64,000 nt of DNA from assembly GCA_035303945.1 (NCBI GenBank), contig DATGQZ010000015.1:1-64000 (forward strand), written 5' to 3'. Every line of letters starts with the position of its first letter. Position 1 is the stretch's first letter. Origin of the DNA: DATGMS01 sp035303945. GTDB lineage: Bacteria; Bacteroidota; Bacteroidia; Cytophagales; Cyclobacteriaceae. Both the position numbers and the translations under genes were made by a program. Under the pieces are notes generated by a model. The model saw only the letters and a program-made list of their open reading frames with translations, had not been told where the DNA came from and made no database searches. Positions 25,227 through 33,792 of the stretch are shown here, in pieces.

Positions 25227-26708
25227 ATGGCGATTAAACATAAAAGCCCTTCCCTCTTAGAAGCTTTACTACCCATTCTTCTTCTTGTTATCCTTCTGAT
25301 AGTCAATCTGTCCATATTTGGCGTGGATGGTTTGTCTGGCTCTAATCAGATGGTCTTGATCATATCCTCGGCAATTGCTGCCTGTATGGCAGTATTCAGA
25401 TTAGGGGTTAATTGGGAAGCTTTACAGGAGGGAATCGTGAAAAGTATTGGTTCTGCCATGCCATCCATTTTGATTCTGTTTCTCATCGGATCATTGGCAG
25501 GTACTTGGATGCTTAGTGGCATCGTTCCCGCCATGATTTATTATGGATTGCAGTTTTTGTCCCCCGTCATCTTTTTGGCAGCCGCCTGTCTTATCTGCGG
25601 AATTGTGTCGGTAGCAACCGGTAGTAGCTGGACAACAGTAGCCACCGTTGGTGTGGCCTTGCTGGGCATTGGACGGGCATTGGGCTTTGAAGAAGGCATC
25701 ATTGCAGGTGCCATTATTTCAGGAGCCTATTTTGGTGATAAGATGTCGCCGCTTTCAGATACTACGAACCTGGCCCCGGCAATGGCGGGTACCGACCTGT
25801 TCACGCACATTCGCCACATGACCAAGACCACCGTTCCCAGCATTACGTTGACGCTTGTAATTTTCTGCATCATCGGCTTTTCCTATGAGGTGAATGAGAC
25901 GGTGTTACAGACGAAAGAAATTACCGCTGTTATTTTAGAACAGTATAACATCAATATTTGGCTTTTCATAGTGCCTGTCGTAGTAATAGCCATGATTATC
26001 AAGAAGGTACCTGCGGTGCCCGCGCTTTTTGTTGGTGCTATACTTGGTGGCGTGTTTGCGGTTATTTTTCAGCCACAGATAATCCAGATGGTGGCAGATG
26101 AACCTGGGGCAAGTTTTGGCTACCAATCTTTCAAGGCCGTGATGATGTCCTTGTATGGAGAGGTAAGTATCATTACCTCCAATGCTGTGGTTAACGAGTT
26201 GCTGATCACTGGAGGAATGGCCGGAATGCTCAATACCATTTGGCTGATCGTGGCGGCCATGGCTTTTGGAGGAATCATGGAAAAAGCAGGCATGTTAACG
26301 GTTATTGCAGAAGCTGTCATCCGTCAGGTACACTCTTTGGGTTCTTTGATTGCATCCACGGCGGCAACATGTATATTCTTGAACATGACCACCTCCGATC
26401 AATATCTGGCTATTCTCATTCCCGGCAGGATGTATGCGGATATATATAAAAAGAAAGGATTGAAGCCGGAAAACCTAAGCAGAACCTTGGAAGACAGTGC
26501 AACGGTAACCTCGGTGCTGGTGCCTTGGAACACCTGCGGGGCTACACAGGCAACGGTCTTAGGAGTACCTACTTTGGTTTATTTCCCGTATTGCTTTTTT
26601 AACATCATCAGCCCAATCATGACCATCTTATATGGCTACTTCAAATTGGGAATCAACTACTATACGGAAGAAGAAATGGAGGAAATAAGAAAGGAGCTAG
26701 CTGTATGA
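25227..26708 (+). CDS. nhaC: Na+/H+ antiporter NhaC family
   Basis: This 493-residue inner-membrane protein has about eleven hydrophobic helices. Characteristic segments are CGIVSVATGSSWTTVATVG, AGAIISGAYFGDKMSPLSD, TTNLAPAMAGTDLFTHI, NMTTSDQYLAILIPGRMYAD and VLVPWNTCGATQATVLG. These fit NhaC, which exchanges Na+ (or malate/lactate in some members) for protons. The following exonuclease gene overlaps its stop by 4 bp (ATGA), so the two are coupled. Confidence 0.93.
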   Translation: MAIKHKSPSLLEALLPILLLVILLIVNLSIFGVDGLSGSNQMVLIISSAIAACMAVFRLGVNWEALQEGIVKSIGSAMPSILILFLIGSLAGTWMLSGIVPAMIYYGLQFLSPVIFLAAACLICGIVSVATGSSWTTVATVGVALLGIGRALGFEEGIIAGAIISGAYFGDKMSPLSDTTNLAPAMAGTDLFTHIRHMTKTTVPSITLTLVIFCIIGFSYEVNETVLQTKEITAVILEQYNINIWLFIVPVVVIAMIIKKVPAVPALFVGAILGGVFAVIFQPQIIQMVADEPGASFGYQSFKAVMMSLYGEVSIITSNAVVNELLITGGMAGMLNTIWLIVAAMAFGGIMEKAGMLTVIAEAVIRQVHSLGSLIASTAATCIFLNMTTSDQYLAILIPGRMYADIYKKKGLKPENLSRTLEDSATVTSVLVPWNTCGATQATVLGVPTLVYFPYCFFNIISPIMTILYGYFKLGINYYTEEEMEEIRKELAV

Positions 26709-27316
26709 TTCCGCTCAAAATTACCAAAGAAGAAGTAAATGCCTTGGCGATCGGCGCTTTCTCAGGAGAGATCAAATTGATTGACCATCCGGATCAAGTG
26801 GCTGATGCCGTGAGGGCCTTAAGTGGCTTCAGACTTTTGGGTTTTGATACCGAAACCCGTCCTGCATTTAAAAAAGGAGTGTCTTATGATGTGGCTTTGC
26901 TGCAGCTTTCCACCCTAGATACAGCCTATTTGTTTAGGCTCAACAAAATTGGGCTTCCCCGGGCAGTTCAGCATATTCTGGAGGACCCCCAAGTTATAAA
27001 GATTGGTGCTGCAGTGAGGGACGATCTCAAAGCACTGAAAAAGATTGCACCTTCCTTCAAACCGGCTTCCTTTTTTGATCTAAATGAGGAGCTAAAAAGA
27101 ATCGGTTTCTTAAATGTTGGCGTGCGAAACCTTAGCGCCATGGTGCTAAACATTCGTATTTCCAAATCAGAACAGGTATCCAATTGGGAAGGGGAGACTT
27201 TGACGGATAAGCAGCTGCTGTACGCTGCAACGGATGCTTGGGCCTGCTTGGAGATTTTTGAAAAACTGCGTAAAGGAGGGCACTTGGACCCTTTGCTCGC
27301 TAATCCCCTAAAGTAA
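26705..27316 (+). CDS. RNase D-like 3'-5' exonuclease (DEDD superfamily)
   Basis: This 203-residue single-domain protein has Exo I LLGFDTETRP (Asp and Glu ligands), Exo II VIKIGAAVRDDLKALKKI and Exo III YAATDAWACLEIF. The last has Ala-Ala-Thr-Asp where DEDDy enzymes usually carry a Tyr four residues before the Asp; here that Tyr is the one in LYAATD. It lacks the HRDC domains of full RNase D. It overlaps nhaC by 4 bp, and its 3' end overlaps the convergent yigZ-like gene by 17 bp. Confidence 0.92.
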   Translation: MIPLKITKEEVNALAIGAFSGEIKLIDHPDQVADAVRALSGFRLLGFDTETRPAFKKGVSYDVALLQLSTLDTAYLFRLNKIGLPRAVQHILEDPQVIKIGAAVRDDLKALKKIAPSFKPASFFDLNEELKRIGFLNVGVRNLSAMVLNIRISKSEQVSNWEGETLTDKQLLYAATDAWACLEIFEKLRKGGHLDPLLANPLK

Positions 27317-27896
27317 GGGAAGGAATCTTGAGCAAATGATCCTTTACCTCTTCTGATAAGGCCTGTCTTACTTCAAGGGTCATAAAGCAGCGGTGTTCAA
27401 ATTGCTGCCGAACGATGCGGAGATCAAGGGTTTTTATTAGACGCATCACGTCATTCATGTCGATATAATCAAAAGTGAAGCTTAACCGCTCAGTGACAAT
27501 GGCTGTCACGATTTCATTGGCTGCAATGGCTTCCGCAGCGGCAGTTTTATAGGCGGTGATTAACCCGCCCACACCCAATTTTATTCCACCAAAGTAGCGT
27601 ACCACCACTACCAGGACATTGGTCAAGTTGTTGGATCGAATTTGACCCAATATAGGTGTTCCTGCGGAATGCCCTGGCTCCCCATCATCGTTGGCGCGAA
27701 AGTCTTGCCCATCCTTGCCGAGAATATAGGCGTAGCAATGGTGCCGGGCATCGTGGTATTGCTTTTTGAGGCCTTCCAAAATCTCTTTTATCTCTTGTTC
27801 CTCCTGTACAGGATAGGCAAAAGCCAAAAATTTGCTGCCTTTTTCTTTATAGATTCCCTGGGAGCGCTGCTTCAGGGTGAGGTAGGTGTCGGGCAT
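27300..27896 (-). CDS. yigZ: YigZ/IMPACT family protein
   Basis: This 198-residue protein begins with SQGIYKEKGSKFLAFAYPV, followed by the UPF0029 core: YHDARHHCYAYILG, NDDGEPGHSAGTPILGQI, NVLVVVVRYFGGIKLGVGGL and AYKTAAAEAI. The C-terminal domain (DUF1949) is present. IMPACT-type proteins are linked to translation control; bacterial function is not settled. The gene converges on and overlaps the exonuclease gene by 17 bp. Confidence 0.94.
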   Translation of the reverse strand: MPDTYLTLKQRSQGIYKEKGSKFLAFAYPVQEEQEIKEILEGLKKQYHDARHHCYAYILGKDGQDFRANDDGEPGHSAGTPILGQIRSNNLTNVLVVVVRYFGGIKLGVGGLITAYKTAAAEAIAANEIVTAIVTERLSFTFDYIDMNDVMRLIKTLDLRIVRQQFEHRCFMTLEVRQALSEEVKDHLLKIPSLTLGD

Positions 27897-28037
27897 GAGC
27901 TATAAAAGACTTTTGGTCTTAAGAATATTTATGCGCAAAAATATTCAATTATTAGATAAAAGCCATTTGGAGGCGGTGAGACAAATGCCGACATAAAAAA
28001 GCATCGCAATTGACAGAAGCTAATTAACTTTACTCCG

Positions 28038-28274
28038 ATGAAATTGCTGAATATCGTCCGGCCAAAGGAACTGCTTCTTATACTTTCGGTTTTCTTTTTA
28101 GTTATGTTTCCCTATATCTGGAAAGGCCAAGATGTGAAAGTCAATGTCTGGGATAACCTGGATTCCAATCTGGTCTGGTACAAGATGCTTAAGTCTGCTT
28201 TAAACCTTCATGCCATCAAAATTTTTTTGGGAATTATATTGCTAGGGAAATTAGGCAGACGTCCAAAGATATAG
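28038..28274 (+). pseudogene. N-terminal remnant of a DUF6044-like polysaccharide membrane protein
   Basis: These 78 codons begin MKLLNIVRPKELLLILSVFF with a hydrophobic helix, then DNLDSNLVWYKMLK. That motif occurs near the N-terminus of long DUF6044-type membrane proteins in Bacteroidota surface-polysaccharide loci (remembered likeness). The normal protein has hundreds of residues and many helices; here the frame ends soon after a second hydrophobic stretch. The fragment lies at the edge of the polysaccharide locus, next to an inverted repeat, consistent with deletion. A genuine small two-helix protein cannot be excluded. Confidence 0.5.
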
Positions 28275-28598
28275 AGAGTGTTGTACCCGGAAATAGTATC
28301 TTATTGGAGAAGCTGGAATATAAAGCTTTCTGATCCAAAGCAAATAAGAACACAAGATCGCATATTTATTGCCTAAGGTAGGCGTACTTGACATCCCGAC
28401 GAAATAAAGGTTTTACTGATATCTATCTTTTTGCCCAAATATAAAATTTAAATCGACAATATTTAGTTTTTACGATTTATTTTAACCTATCTGTTTTAAA
28501 ATGAAAAAGTATTATTTGTAACTTAAGTTTCGTAGTGAATTGATAGGTGGGGATGTCGGGACTTACCTTGGCGAAGCTTTCCCCGAAGCGCTCTCCAC
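28275..28598. other. 324-bp upstream region of the polysaccharide locus
   Basis: No gene is seen. The region holds an imperfect inverted repeat (listed separately) around a very AT-rich core, and must contain the promoter of the polysaccharide operon. The regulator gene that follows starts at TTG. Confidence 0.5.
28371..28572. repeat. Imperfect inverted repeat flanking an AT-rich core (possible MITE or regulatory element)
   Basis: In the left arm, GCC-T-AAGGTA (28371-28380) and GACATCCC (28390-28397) are complementary to GGGATGTC (28550-28557) and TACCTT-GGC (28564-28572). That is 17 matching positions with unequal spacers. The left arm also contains its own small palindrome, GCCTAAGGTAGGC. 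The core of about 150 bp is AT-rich. The repeat sits between a gene remnant and the first gene of the locus. Confidence 0.45.
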
Positions 28599-29111
28599 TT
28601 GCTAGACTCATTAATCACTTCCAAAACGAGGGTTAAGCTCCTGATTAAGTTTTTTCCAATCCCGGGGAATCAAGGGTATCTCCGTAGTTTGGCAGAAGAG
28701 TTTCAGGAGTCCACCAACTCCATCCGCGTTGAATTCAACCGGCTGTCCCAGGCGGGGCTGTTGGTAGCTGAGCCTCATGGCAATATCAACAACTACACAG
28801 CTACCAAGCAACATCCACTTTTTGTGGAGATGCAGAGTATTGTAGCCAAATACCTAGGTTTTGATCGATTGGTGGAGGTGGTCATTATAAATCTGGGAAA
28901 TGTGCAGAAGGCGATTGTTTTGGGCGATTATGCCAAAGGTAAAGATACGGGTACAATTGAACTGATGCTGGTAGGGAAAGAGATCAACAGGGAATATTTG
29001 GACTATCTGGTGGAAAAGGCGGAAGCGAAAATCCACCGAAAAGTGAAAGTTCAAGTAGTAGCGACTGATCCAGACAGGGTAGAGGGATTGGTAGTTTTTG
29101 ATATCGCCTAA
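28599..29111 (+). CDS. Winged-helix regulator fused to a degenerate nucleotidyltransferase domain
   Basis: This 170-residue protein has a winged helix (about 1-75: TRVKLLIKFF; SLAEEFQESTNSIRVEFNRL; AGLLVAEPHGNINNYTA). A domain similar to MNT-type nucleotidyltransferases follows (about 80-165; AIVLGDYAKGKDTGTIELML). The active-site pattern GS...DxD of true enzymes is replaced by GD...TIE, so catalysis is unlikely. The start is TTG; no ATG or GTG exists in frame back to a stop at 28536. It is the first gene of the polysaccharide locus and overlaps wbqC by 1 bp. It probably regulates the locus (inference). Confidence 0.8.
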   Translation: MLDSLITSKTRVKLLIKFFPIPGNQGYLRSLAEEFQESTNSIRVEFNRLSQAGLLVAEPHGNINNYTATKQHPLFVEMQSIVAKYLGFDRLVEVVIINLGNVQKAIVLGDYAKGKDTGTIELMLVGKEINREYLDYLVEKAEAKIHRKVKVQVVATDPDRVEGLVVFDIA

Positions 29112-29815
29112 TGCCAAACAAAGAAAAAAAAGTAGCTATCCTACAGTCGAACTACATCCCGTGGAAAGGCTATTTTGACTTGATTGCTAGGGCTGATGTG
29201 TTTGTGTTTTTGGACGTGGTGCAATATACAAAAGGTGATTGGAGGAATAGAAACAAAATTAAAACCTCCCAAGGTCAGCAGTGGCTGACCCTGCCCGTCA
29301 AAACCAGCAAACGTAGGTGGCAAAAAATCAATGAAGCGGAATTGCTTCATACTCATTGGATTGATAAACACCTTAAGAGCTTGATGTTCAACTATAGAAA
29401 AGCCAAATGTTATGAACAAACCATGGAATGGCTGGCTCCGTTGTATACCCGTTTTAGAGGAGAAAGGCGGCTGTCTGCTATCAACCAGGTATTGATTAGG
29501 GCTATTTGCAGCCGACTAGGTATTTCCACCAACATCATCACGGCTGATCAGTTTTTGATCGAAGGCAACAAAGACAATGCGCTGCTATCTATTCTCGATC
29601 AGATTGGCGACGTAAGCCACTACATCACCGGGCCAAGCGCCAAAAGCTACCTAAAAGAAGAATATTTTGAGCAACGCCAAATAAAGGTAGAATGGATGGA
29701 TTATAACAACTATCTACCTTATAAGCAGCTTTATCCACCGTTTATGCATGATGTGAGTATTTTGGATCTTCTTTTTCATCAAGGCGATGACAGCCGTTCA
29801 TTTTTAAAATATTGA
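29111..29815 (+). CDS. WbqC family protein
   Basis: This 234-residue protein has the WbqC N-terminus (VAILQSNYIPWKGYFDLIA, RADVFVFLDVVQYTKGDWRN), then WLTLPVKTSKRR and a conserved C-terminal DYNNYLPYKQLYPPF. WbqC-like proteins occur in O-antigen and polysaccharide loci and are thought to help make or transfer modified amino sugars; the activity is not well defined. Its ATG overlaps the stop of the regulator (TAATG), showing translational coupling. Confidence 0.93.
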   Translation: MPNKEKKVAILQSNYIPWKGYFDLIARADVFVFLDVVQYTKGDWRNRNKIKTSQGQQWLTLPVKTSKRRWQKINEAELLHTHWIDKHLKSLMFNYRKAKCYEQTMEWLAPLYTRFRGERRLSAINQVLIRAICSRLGISTNIITADQFLIEGNKDNALLSILDQIGDVSHYITGPSAKSYLKEEYFEQRQIKVEWMDYNNYLPYKQLYPPFMHDVSILDLLFHQGDDSRSFLKY

Positions 29816-29827
29816 CTCTTTTTTCTA

Positions 29828-30751
29828 ATGCTGAGTATTGTTACCACGGTTTACAAAAGTGAAGCTTATCTTCCTCAGTTTATGGAGGAATGTCTGAAGG
29901 TCCTAAAAGAGCTGGAATGCCCACAATATGAAATGATTTTTGTCTTGGATGGCATTACTGATGCTTCCAAAGACTGGCTTCTTGCGCAGCAACGGCTTAC
30001 GCCGGAAATAAAAGTTGTTGAGCTGAGCAGAAATTTTGGCCATCATGCGGCCATTTCGGCTGGCTTAGCCCAATCTACTGGGGATTTGGTGTTTTTGATA
30101 GACTGTGATCTGGAGGTGTCGCCCAGTGTATTGATAGACTTTATGGCTTTGTGGGAATCCTGCCAAGTAGATGTGGTCTTTGGTGTACAGCGGCAAAGAA
30201 AGGGCGGTTTTTTAGAAAAACACATGGGTAGCCTATTTTGGAAGTTGTTCAACTACCTCAGTGATACCCAGGTGCCGCCAAGCATGGTCACTGAGCGGCT
30301 GATGACACGTGAGTACGTCCAAGCATTATTGTCAATGGGTGACAAAAACCTCTTCTTGGCAGGCATGATGCACTGGATAGGTTTCGACCAGGTGTCATGT
30401 ACCGTGGTCAAAGGGCAAAGAAAGGGGGAAAGCACCTATACCTTCCGCAAAAGAGTGGACCTTTTGGTCGAAGCTCTACTTGCCTTTTCCGATAAGCCCC
30501 TGAAATGGATCTTGTATGGGGGGCTGGGATGCATATTATTAAGTATCGCTTTTTTATTCGGCCTTTTGCTCGGAGCTTTTACCCACACGCTGTATGCGTT
30601 TTTGATATTTGCATTGGGTGCAGTATTGTCTGCACTGGGAATGATCGGCATGTACCTGTCCAGGATCTCCAACCAAGTCAAAAGCCGCCCTTTATATTGG
30701 GTCAAAAAGGTGTACCAATTGCCCGATAGCCATCAGCCGAAGTCAATTTGA
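29828..30751 (+). CDS. Family 2 glycosyltransferase with C-terminal membrane helices (GtrB/DPM1-like)
   Basis: This 307-residue GT-A enzyme has the N-terminus MLSIVTTVYKSEAYLPQFM, a catalytic region RNFGHHAAISAGLAQSTGD, and the metal-binding LIDCDLEVSP (DxD). Two C-terminal transmembrane hairpin helices (about 226-280) follow, as in polyisoprenyl-phosphate sugar transferases. These enzymes transfer a sugar from a nucleotide donor to a lipid phosphate carrier for use outside the membrane. It overlaps the next gene by 4 bp. Confidence 0.93.
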   Translation: MLSIVTTVYKSEAYLPQFMEECLKVLKELECPQYEMIFVLDGITDASKDWLLAQQRLTPEIKVVELSRNFGHHAAISAGLAQSTGDLVFLIDCDLEVSPSVLIDFMALWESCQVDVVFGVQRQRKGGFLEKHMGSLFWKLFNYLSDTQVPPSMVTERLMTREYVQALLSMGDKNLFLAGMMHWIGFDQVSCTVVKGQRKGESTYTFRKRVDLLVEALLAFSDKPLKWILYGGLGCILLSIAFLFGLLLGAFTHTLYAFLIFALGAVLSALGMIGMYLSRISNQVKSRPLYWVKKVYQLPDSHQPKSI

Positions 30752-31674
30752 AGGATCAACATAACATCCATGTATTGGTTACCTGTGGAGGTGGACTGCA
30801 AGGACTCACCCTATACAAGTGGCTCAGTCAAATAGAAAGCTTGGTATCCCACCTTTTTGACATACATGAAGAAAATATTGGTCGGTACTTTTACGACCAC
30901 TTTTTTCAATCTTCCCCGGTGCGATCGGAGCAGCAATATGAGCGGGAGCTGTATGATTACTGCCGAGGACATGGGATCGGTCTGATTGTCCCTGCCACCC
31001 AATATGACCTGTTATTCTTATCCCGGAGAAAAAAAATCTTTGAGGAACAGCTGCAATGTCATATTGCCGTGCCTGAAGAACCGTGGGTTCAAACGCTTAT
31101 AAATAAAAAAGCAGCCAAAAGCTTTTTGATAAGCAATGGCTTTCCGGTGGAAGAAGAAAGAGATCCAAGCAACGCTGGCCATTATCCTATCATGGGGAAG
31201 CCTATGCGGGGTTGGGGAGGGAAGGGAGCAGTAGTGCTTAAGGACCCTGCAGATTTTCTTGCTTACCGAAACAAAGTGGATGACTATCTTTGGACAGCCT
31301 ATGTCGAAGGGTTCAAAGAATATTCAATTGATTTCGCTGTAAATCATCAGGGAAAAATTTCAAGCCTAATGTCAAGAGAGCGGAAGCTGGTCGCTGGCGG
31401 CTTCACCTGGATCAGTCAATCTGCAAGGCTGCCCAACAACTATAAAGCATTAATCGAAAAAGCTTTCTCTAAGGCATCTTTATCGGGGATATATAATCTA
31501 CAATATATCTCCTTATCCTCAGGTGACATGTTTACTGATCTTAATCCAAGAATAGGGACTTCTGCTTTAGGGTGGGGTACCTATAATCCCATTTGCCACT
31601 TCCTGGATCTCCATAGCTATAATGAAGTTATGCCGGATGAATGGAAAGTGATACGATATCTAGAAGAAAAATGA
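30748..31674 (+). CDS. ATP-grasp enzyme, carbamoyl-phosphate-synthase-like
   Basis: This 308-residue protein has an N-terminal PreATP-grasp Rossmann segment (HVLVTCGGGLQGLTLYKWL) and an ATP-grasp domain with YPIMGKPMRGWGGKGAVVLK, YVEGFKEYSIDFAV and the metal-binding DLNPRIGTSA. The family ligates carboxylates to amines. In a polysaccharide locus it could attach an amino acid to a uronic acid or amino sugar (inference). The start is TTG, overlapping the previous stop by 4 bp. The next 230 bp contain only a gene remnant. Confidence 0.85.
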   Translation: MKDQHNIHVLVTCGGGLQGLTLYKWLSQIESLVSHLFDIHEENIGRYFYDHFFQSSPVRSEQQYERELYDYCRGHGIGLIVPATQYDLLFLSRRKKIFEEQLQCHIAVPEEPWVQTLINKKAAKSFLISNGFPVEEERDPSNAGHYPIMGKPMRGWGGKGAVVLKDPADFLAYRNKVDDYLWTAYVEGFKEYSIDFAVNHQGKISSLMSRERKLVAGGFTWISQSARLPNNYKALIEKAFSKASLSGIYNLQYISLSSGDMFTDLNPRIGTSALGWGTYNPICHFLDLHSYNEVMPDEWKVIRYLEEK

Positions 31675-31710
31675 ATTGTTGCGGGCGGAGCAATCACTGG
31701 TGATGTTCGA

Positions 31711-31857
31711 TTTCAGAATGCTTTGCGAAGGGCAAGAGCGGAAGGAAAAAAGGAGGGATTAAAAGAAGTGGCTGAAAGGCTAAGGCTGGAGGGACTATCC
31801 GTAGATCAAATAAGACAGATCACCGGTCTGCCAGAGGAGGATATTAGAGTTTGGTAA
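31711..31857 (+). pseudogene. C-terminal remnant of an Rpn-family (PD-(D/E)XK) nuclease/transposase-like gene
   Basis: The 48 sense codons read FQNALRRARAEGKKEGLKEV, then AERLRLEGLSVDQIRQITGL, then PEEDIRVW and a TAA. This is the tail typical of Rpn recombination-promoting nucleases: a charged helix with GKKEG, then a small G-L-S-x-D-x-I-x-x-I-T-G-L helix-turn-helix. The nuclease core is missing, and the upstream frame reaches the ATP-grasp stop without likeness. It is a decayed leftover inside the polysaccharide locus. Confidence 0.75.
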
Positions 31858-31902
31858 GTATATAAGCTGCTAACTCCCCGGCTTGCCATTGGAAATACAG
31901 AG

Positions 31903-32736
31903 ATGAAATTGGGCTACCTGCTTCGGAAAAAGCTTTACACGCCTTTATACAAAAAGGCGTATAGCCGGTCAGCCTTAACTTTAGCAGGTTTGGTAGCGGT
32001 GGAAATTCACCATGCGTTCAACCAATTCTTTACATGGAAATATCCGATTCGCAGTTTGATCAGAACAGTAGCCGTTATTTTTTCCAGCATTTGTCGGCTG
32101 TATTTGGGAAGAAGCGTCCGTTTCAGTTATGCCTTTGCTGGAGAAGATAGACTTATCGAAGGGCTGCTTAACCCAAAGGTCGGGCAGAGAGGGTTTTATG
32201 TAGATGTAGGAGCCAACCATCCAACCTTATTTTCCAATACCTATAGTTTTTACCGAAGGGGATGGAGGGGAATATGTGTTGACGCCAACTCTGAGCTTAT
32301 CCATTTATACCGTCTTTACCGCCCTAGGGATCGCGCCGTTACCGCTTTGGTTTCTGATGCACCGGGAGTGAGGGAGTTTTATCAGGTGCAGAATGATGTG
32401 CTTTCCACGACAATGGCGGAAAACTTGGAGAACTATCGTCAAGAGGGCCTGTCTATAGCGGTAGCGAGGCTCCAAACGAGGAGTTTGACAGAGGTATTGA
32501 TACAGCAAGAGGCTCCCGCAATATTCGATCTGCTGACGGTAGACACCGAGGAGCATGATTTACAGGTGCTAAAATCTTTGGATCTAAGCCTGTTTCGCCC
32601 CAGGCTCATCGTGGTGGAAGATGACGCGTTTGACCCCTTGTTACCATTAGAAAACGAGATCTATAGCTATCTTTATCAGGCAGGCTATAGGTTGGAAGGA
32701 TTTGTGTTGAAGAACCTTTATTTTATGCATCAGTAA
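31903..32736 (+). CDS. FkbM family methyltransferase
   Basis: This 277-residue protein has an N-terminal basic/helical region (1-75). The FkbM SAM-binding segment follows: GFYVDVGANHPTLFSNTYSF, GWRGICVDANSELIHLY, and FDLLTVDTEEHDLQVLKSLD near residue 205-225. FkbM enzymes O-methylate sugars or polyketides, here presumably a residue of the surface polysaccharide. It follows the Rpn remnant and precedes the FemAB-like gene by 10 bp. Confidence 0.92.
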   Translation: MKLGYLLRKKLYTPLYKKAYSRSALTLAGLVAVEIHHAFNQFFTWKYPIRSLIRTVAVIFSSICRLYLGRSVRFSYAFAGEDRLIEGLLNPKVGQRGFYVDVGANHPTLFSNTYSFYRRGWRGICVDANSELIHLYRLYRPRDRAVTALVSDAPGVREFYQVQNDVLSTTMAENLENYRQEGLSIAVARLQTRSLTEVLIQQEAPAIFDLLTVDTEEHDLQVLKSLDLSLFRPRLIVVEDDAFDPLLPLENEIYSYLYQAGYRLEGFVLKNLYFMHQ

Positions 32737-32746
32737 TCTGCGTACA

Positions 32747-33730
32747 GTGTCATTACAAATTTCAGTTCAAGCCTATTCAAGTGTCTTCTATGAGGATTGG
32801 CAGAAGGTCATAGCGCAGTCTTCAAACGGCACCTTCATGCATGCACGTTCGTATATGGACTACCATAAAGACCGCTTTGTTGATGCATCTGTTTTGGTAT
32901 ATTTGGAGGAACTTCCCGTTGCCATTTTTCCGGCCCACCGCCTAGGCGATGCGGTCTATTCCCACGAGGGACTGAGCTACGGGGGGGTAGTGGTGAATCG
33001 CCGTTTAAATACGAAGGCCATACTGGGTATTTTTAAGGCACTGCTGAAATATTACCTCTCCGAATCTATTGAGCACCTTTATATCAAAGCGGTTCCTTCC
33101 TTCTATCACCGATCCAGTACAGAATGGTTGAGCTATGTGATGTTTCTGCTAGGAGCCGAGATCTTCCGCACCGATCTTAGTTTTGCCATTCCCTTACCGG
33201 CAGATTTTAGCTTGTATAGCAAGGGGCGAAAATGGGGGCTGAACAAGGCGAAGCGGGCAGTTTTGAGCATACGGGAGGTACAGGATTTCCACCCCTTTTG
33301 GCAGGAGGTGCTTATTCCCAACCTATGGGAAAGGCACGGGGTTAGCCCCGTTCACTGTGTGGAAGAAATCGAGCGGCTGGCTATCAACAATATCCCATAT
33401 ATCCGGCAGTTTGATGTTTTCGAGGGTGATCAATTGGTAGCAGGAATGACAGTGTACGACTGCAGCACCACCGCCCATGCGCAGTATATCGCTGCTACTC
33501 CCAGAGGCAAAGCTTTAAGTGCATTGGATCTATTGGTGGGCCATCTGATCAGGAACGAGTTCTCAGACAAAGCTTATTTTGATTTTGGCATTGTCAATGA
33601 AGCGCAGGGTACCAAGATCAACCAAGGCCTGATGGAGTGGAAAGAAAGTTTTGGGGCGAAGCCTTATGTGCATCCATTTTATAAAGTTGAAACCCGACAA
33701 TGGGGGGCATTGGAGGCAGTGATGGCTTGA
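32747..33730 (+). CDS. FemAB/GNAT-fold transferase of a polysaccharide locus
   Basis: This 327-residue protein starts at GTG. The N-terminal segment NGTFMHARSYMDYHKDRF, together with SHEGLSYGGVVV and the C-terminal GNAT-like half (QLVAGMTVYDCSTTAHAQYI, LDLLVGHLIRNEF, FDFGIVNEAQGTKINQGL, EWKESFGAKPY), match FemAB-related peptidoglycan-bridge or lipid-linked aminoacyltransferases often seen in exopolysaccharide clusters. The donor and acceptor are unknown. It lies 10 bp after the FkbM gene. Confidence 0.85.
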   Translation: MSLQISVQAYSSVFYEDWQKVIAQSSNGTFMHARSYMDYHKDRFVDASVLVYLEELPVAIFPAHRLGDAVYSHEGLSYGGVVVNRRLNTKAILGIFKALLKYYLSESIEHLYIKAVPSFYHRSSTEWLSYVMFLLGAEIFRTDLSFAIPLPADFSLYSKGRKWGLNKAKRAVLSIREVQDFHPFWQEVLIPNLWERHGVSPVHCVEEIERLAINNIPYIRQFDVFEGDQLVAGMTVYDCSTTAHAQYIAATPRGKALSALDLLVGHLIRNEFSDKAYFDFGIVNEAQGTKINQGLMEWKESFGAKPYVHPFYKVETRQWGALEAVMA

Positions 33731-33792
33731 AGCTCGCAAAAAAAATCACCGGTGCATAATAGATAGTCAGCTCCTTGTCCCAGGAAAGAACC

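Noticed and set aside
31675..31710. Read-through fusion of the ATP-grasp gene to the Rpn-like tail (same frame after the TGA)
   Set aside because: Sharing the frame has a one-in-three chance, the linker has no likeness to either family, and the TGA is a normal stop.
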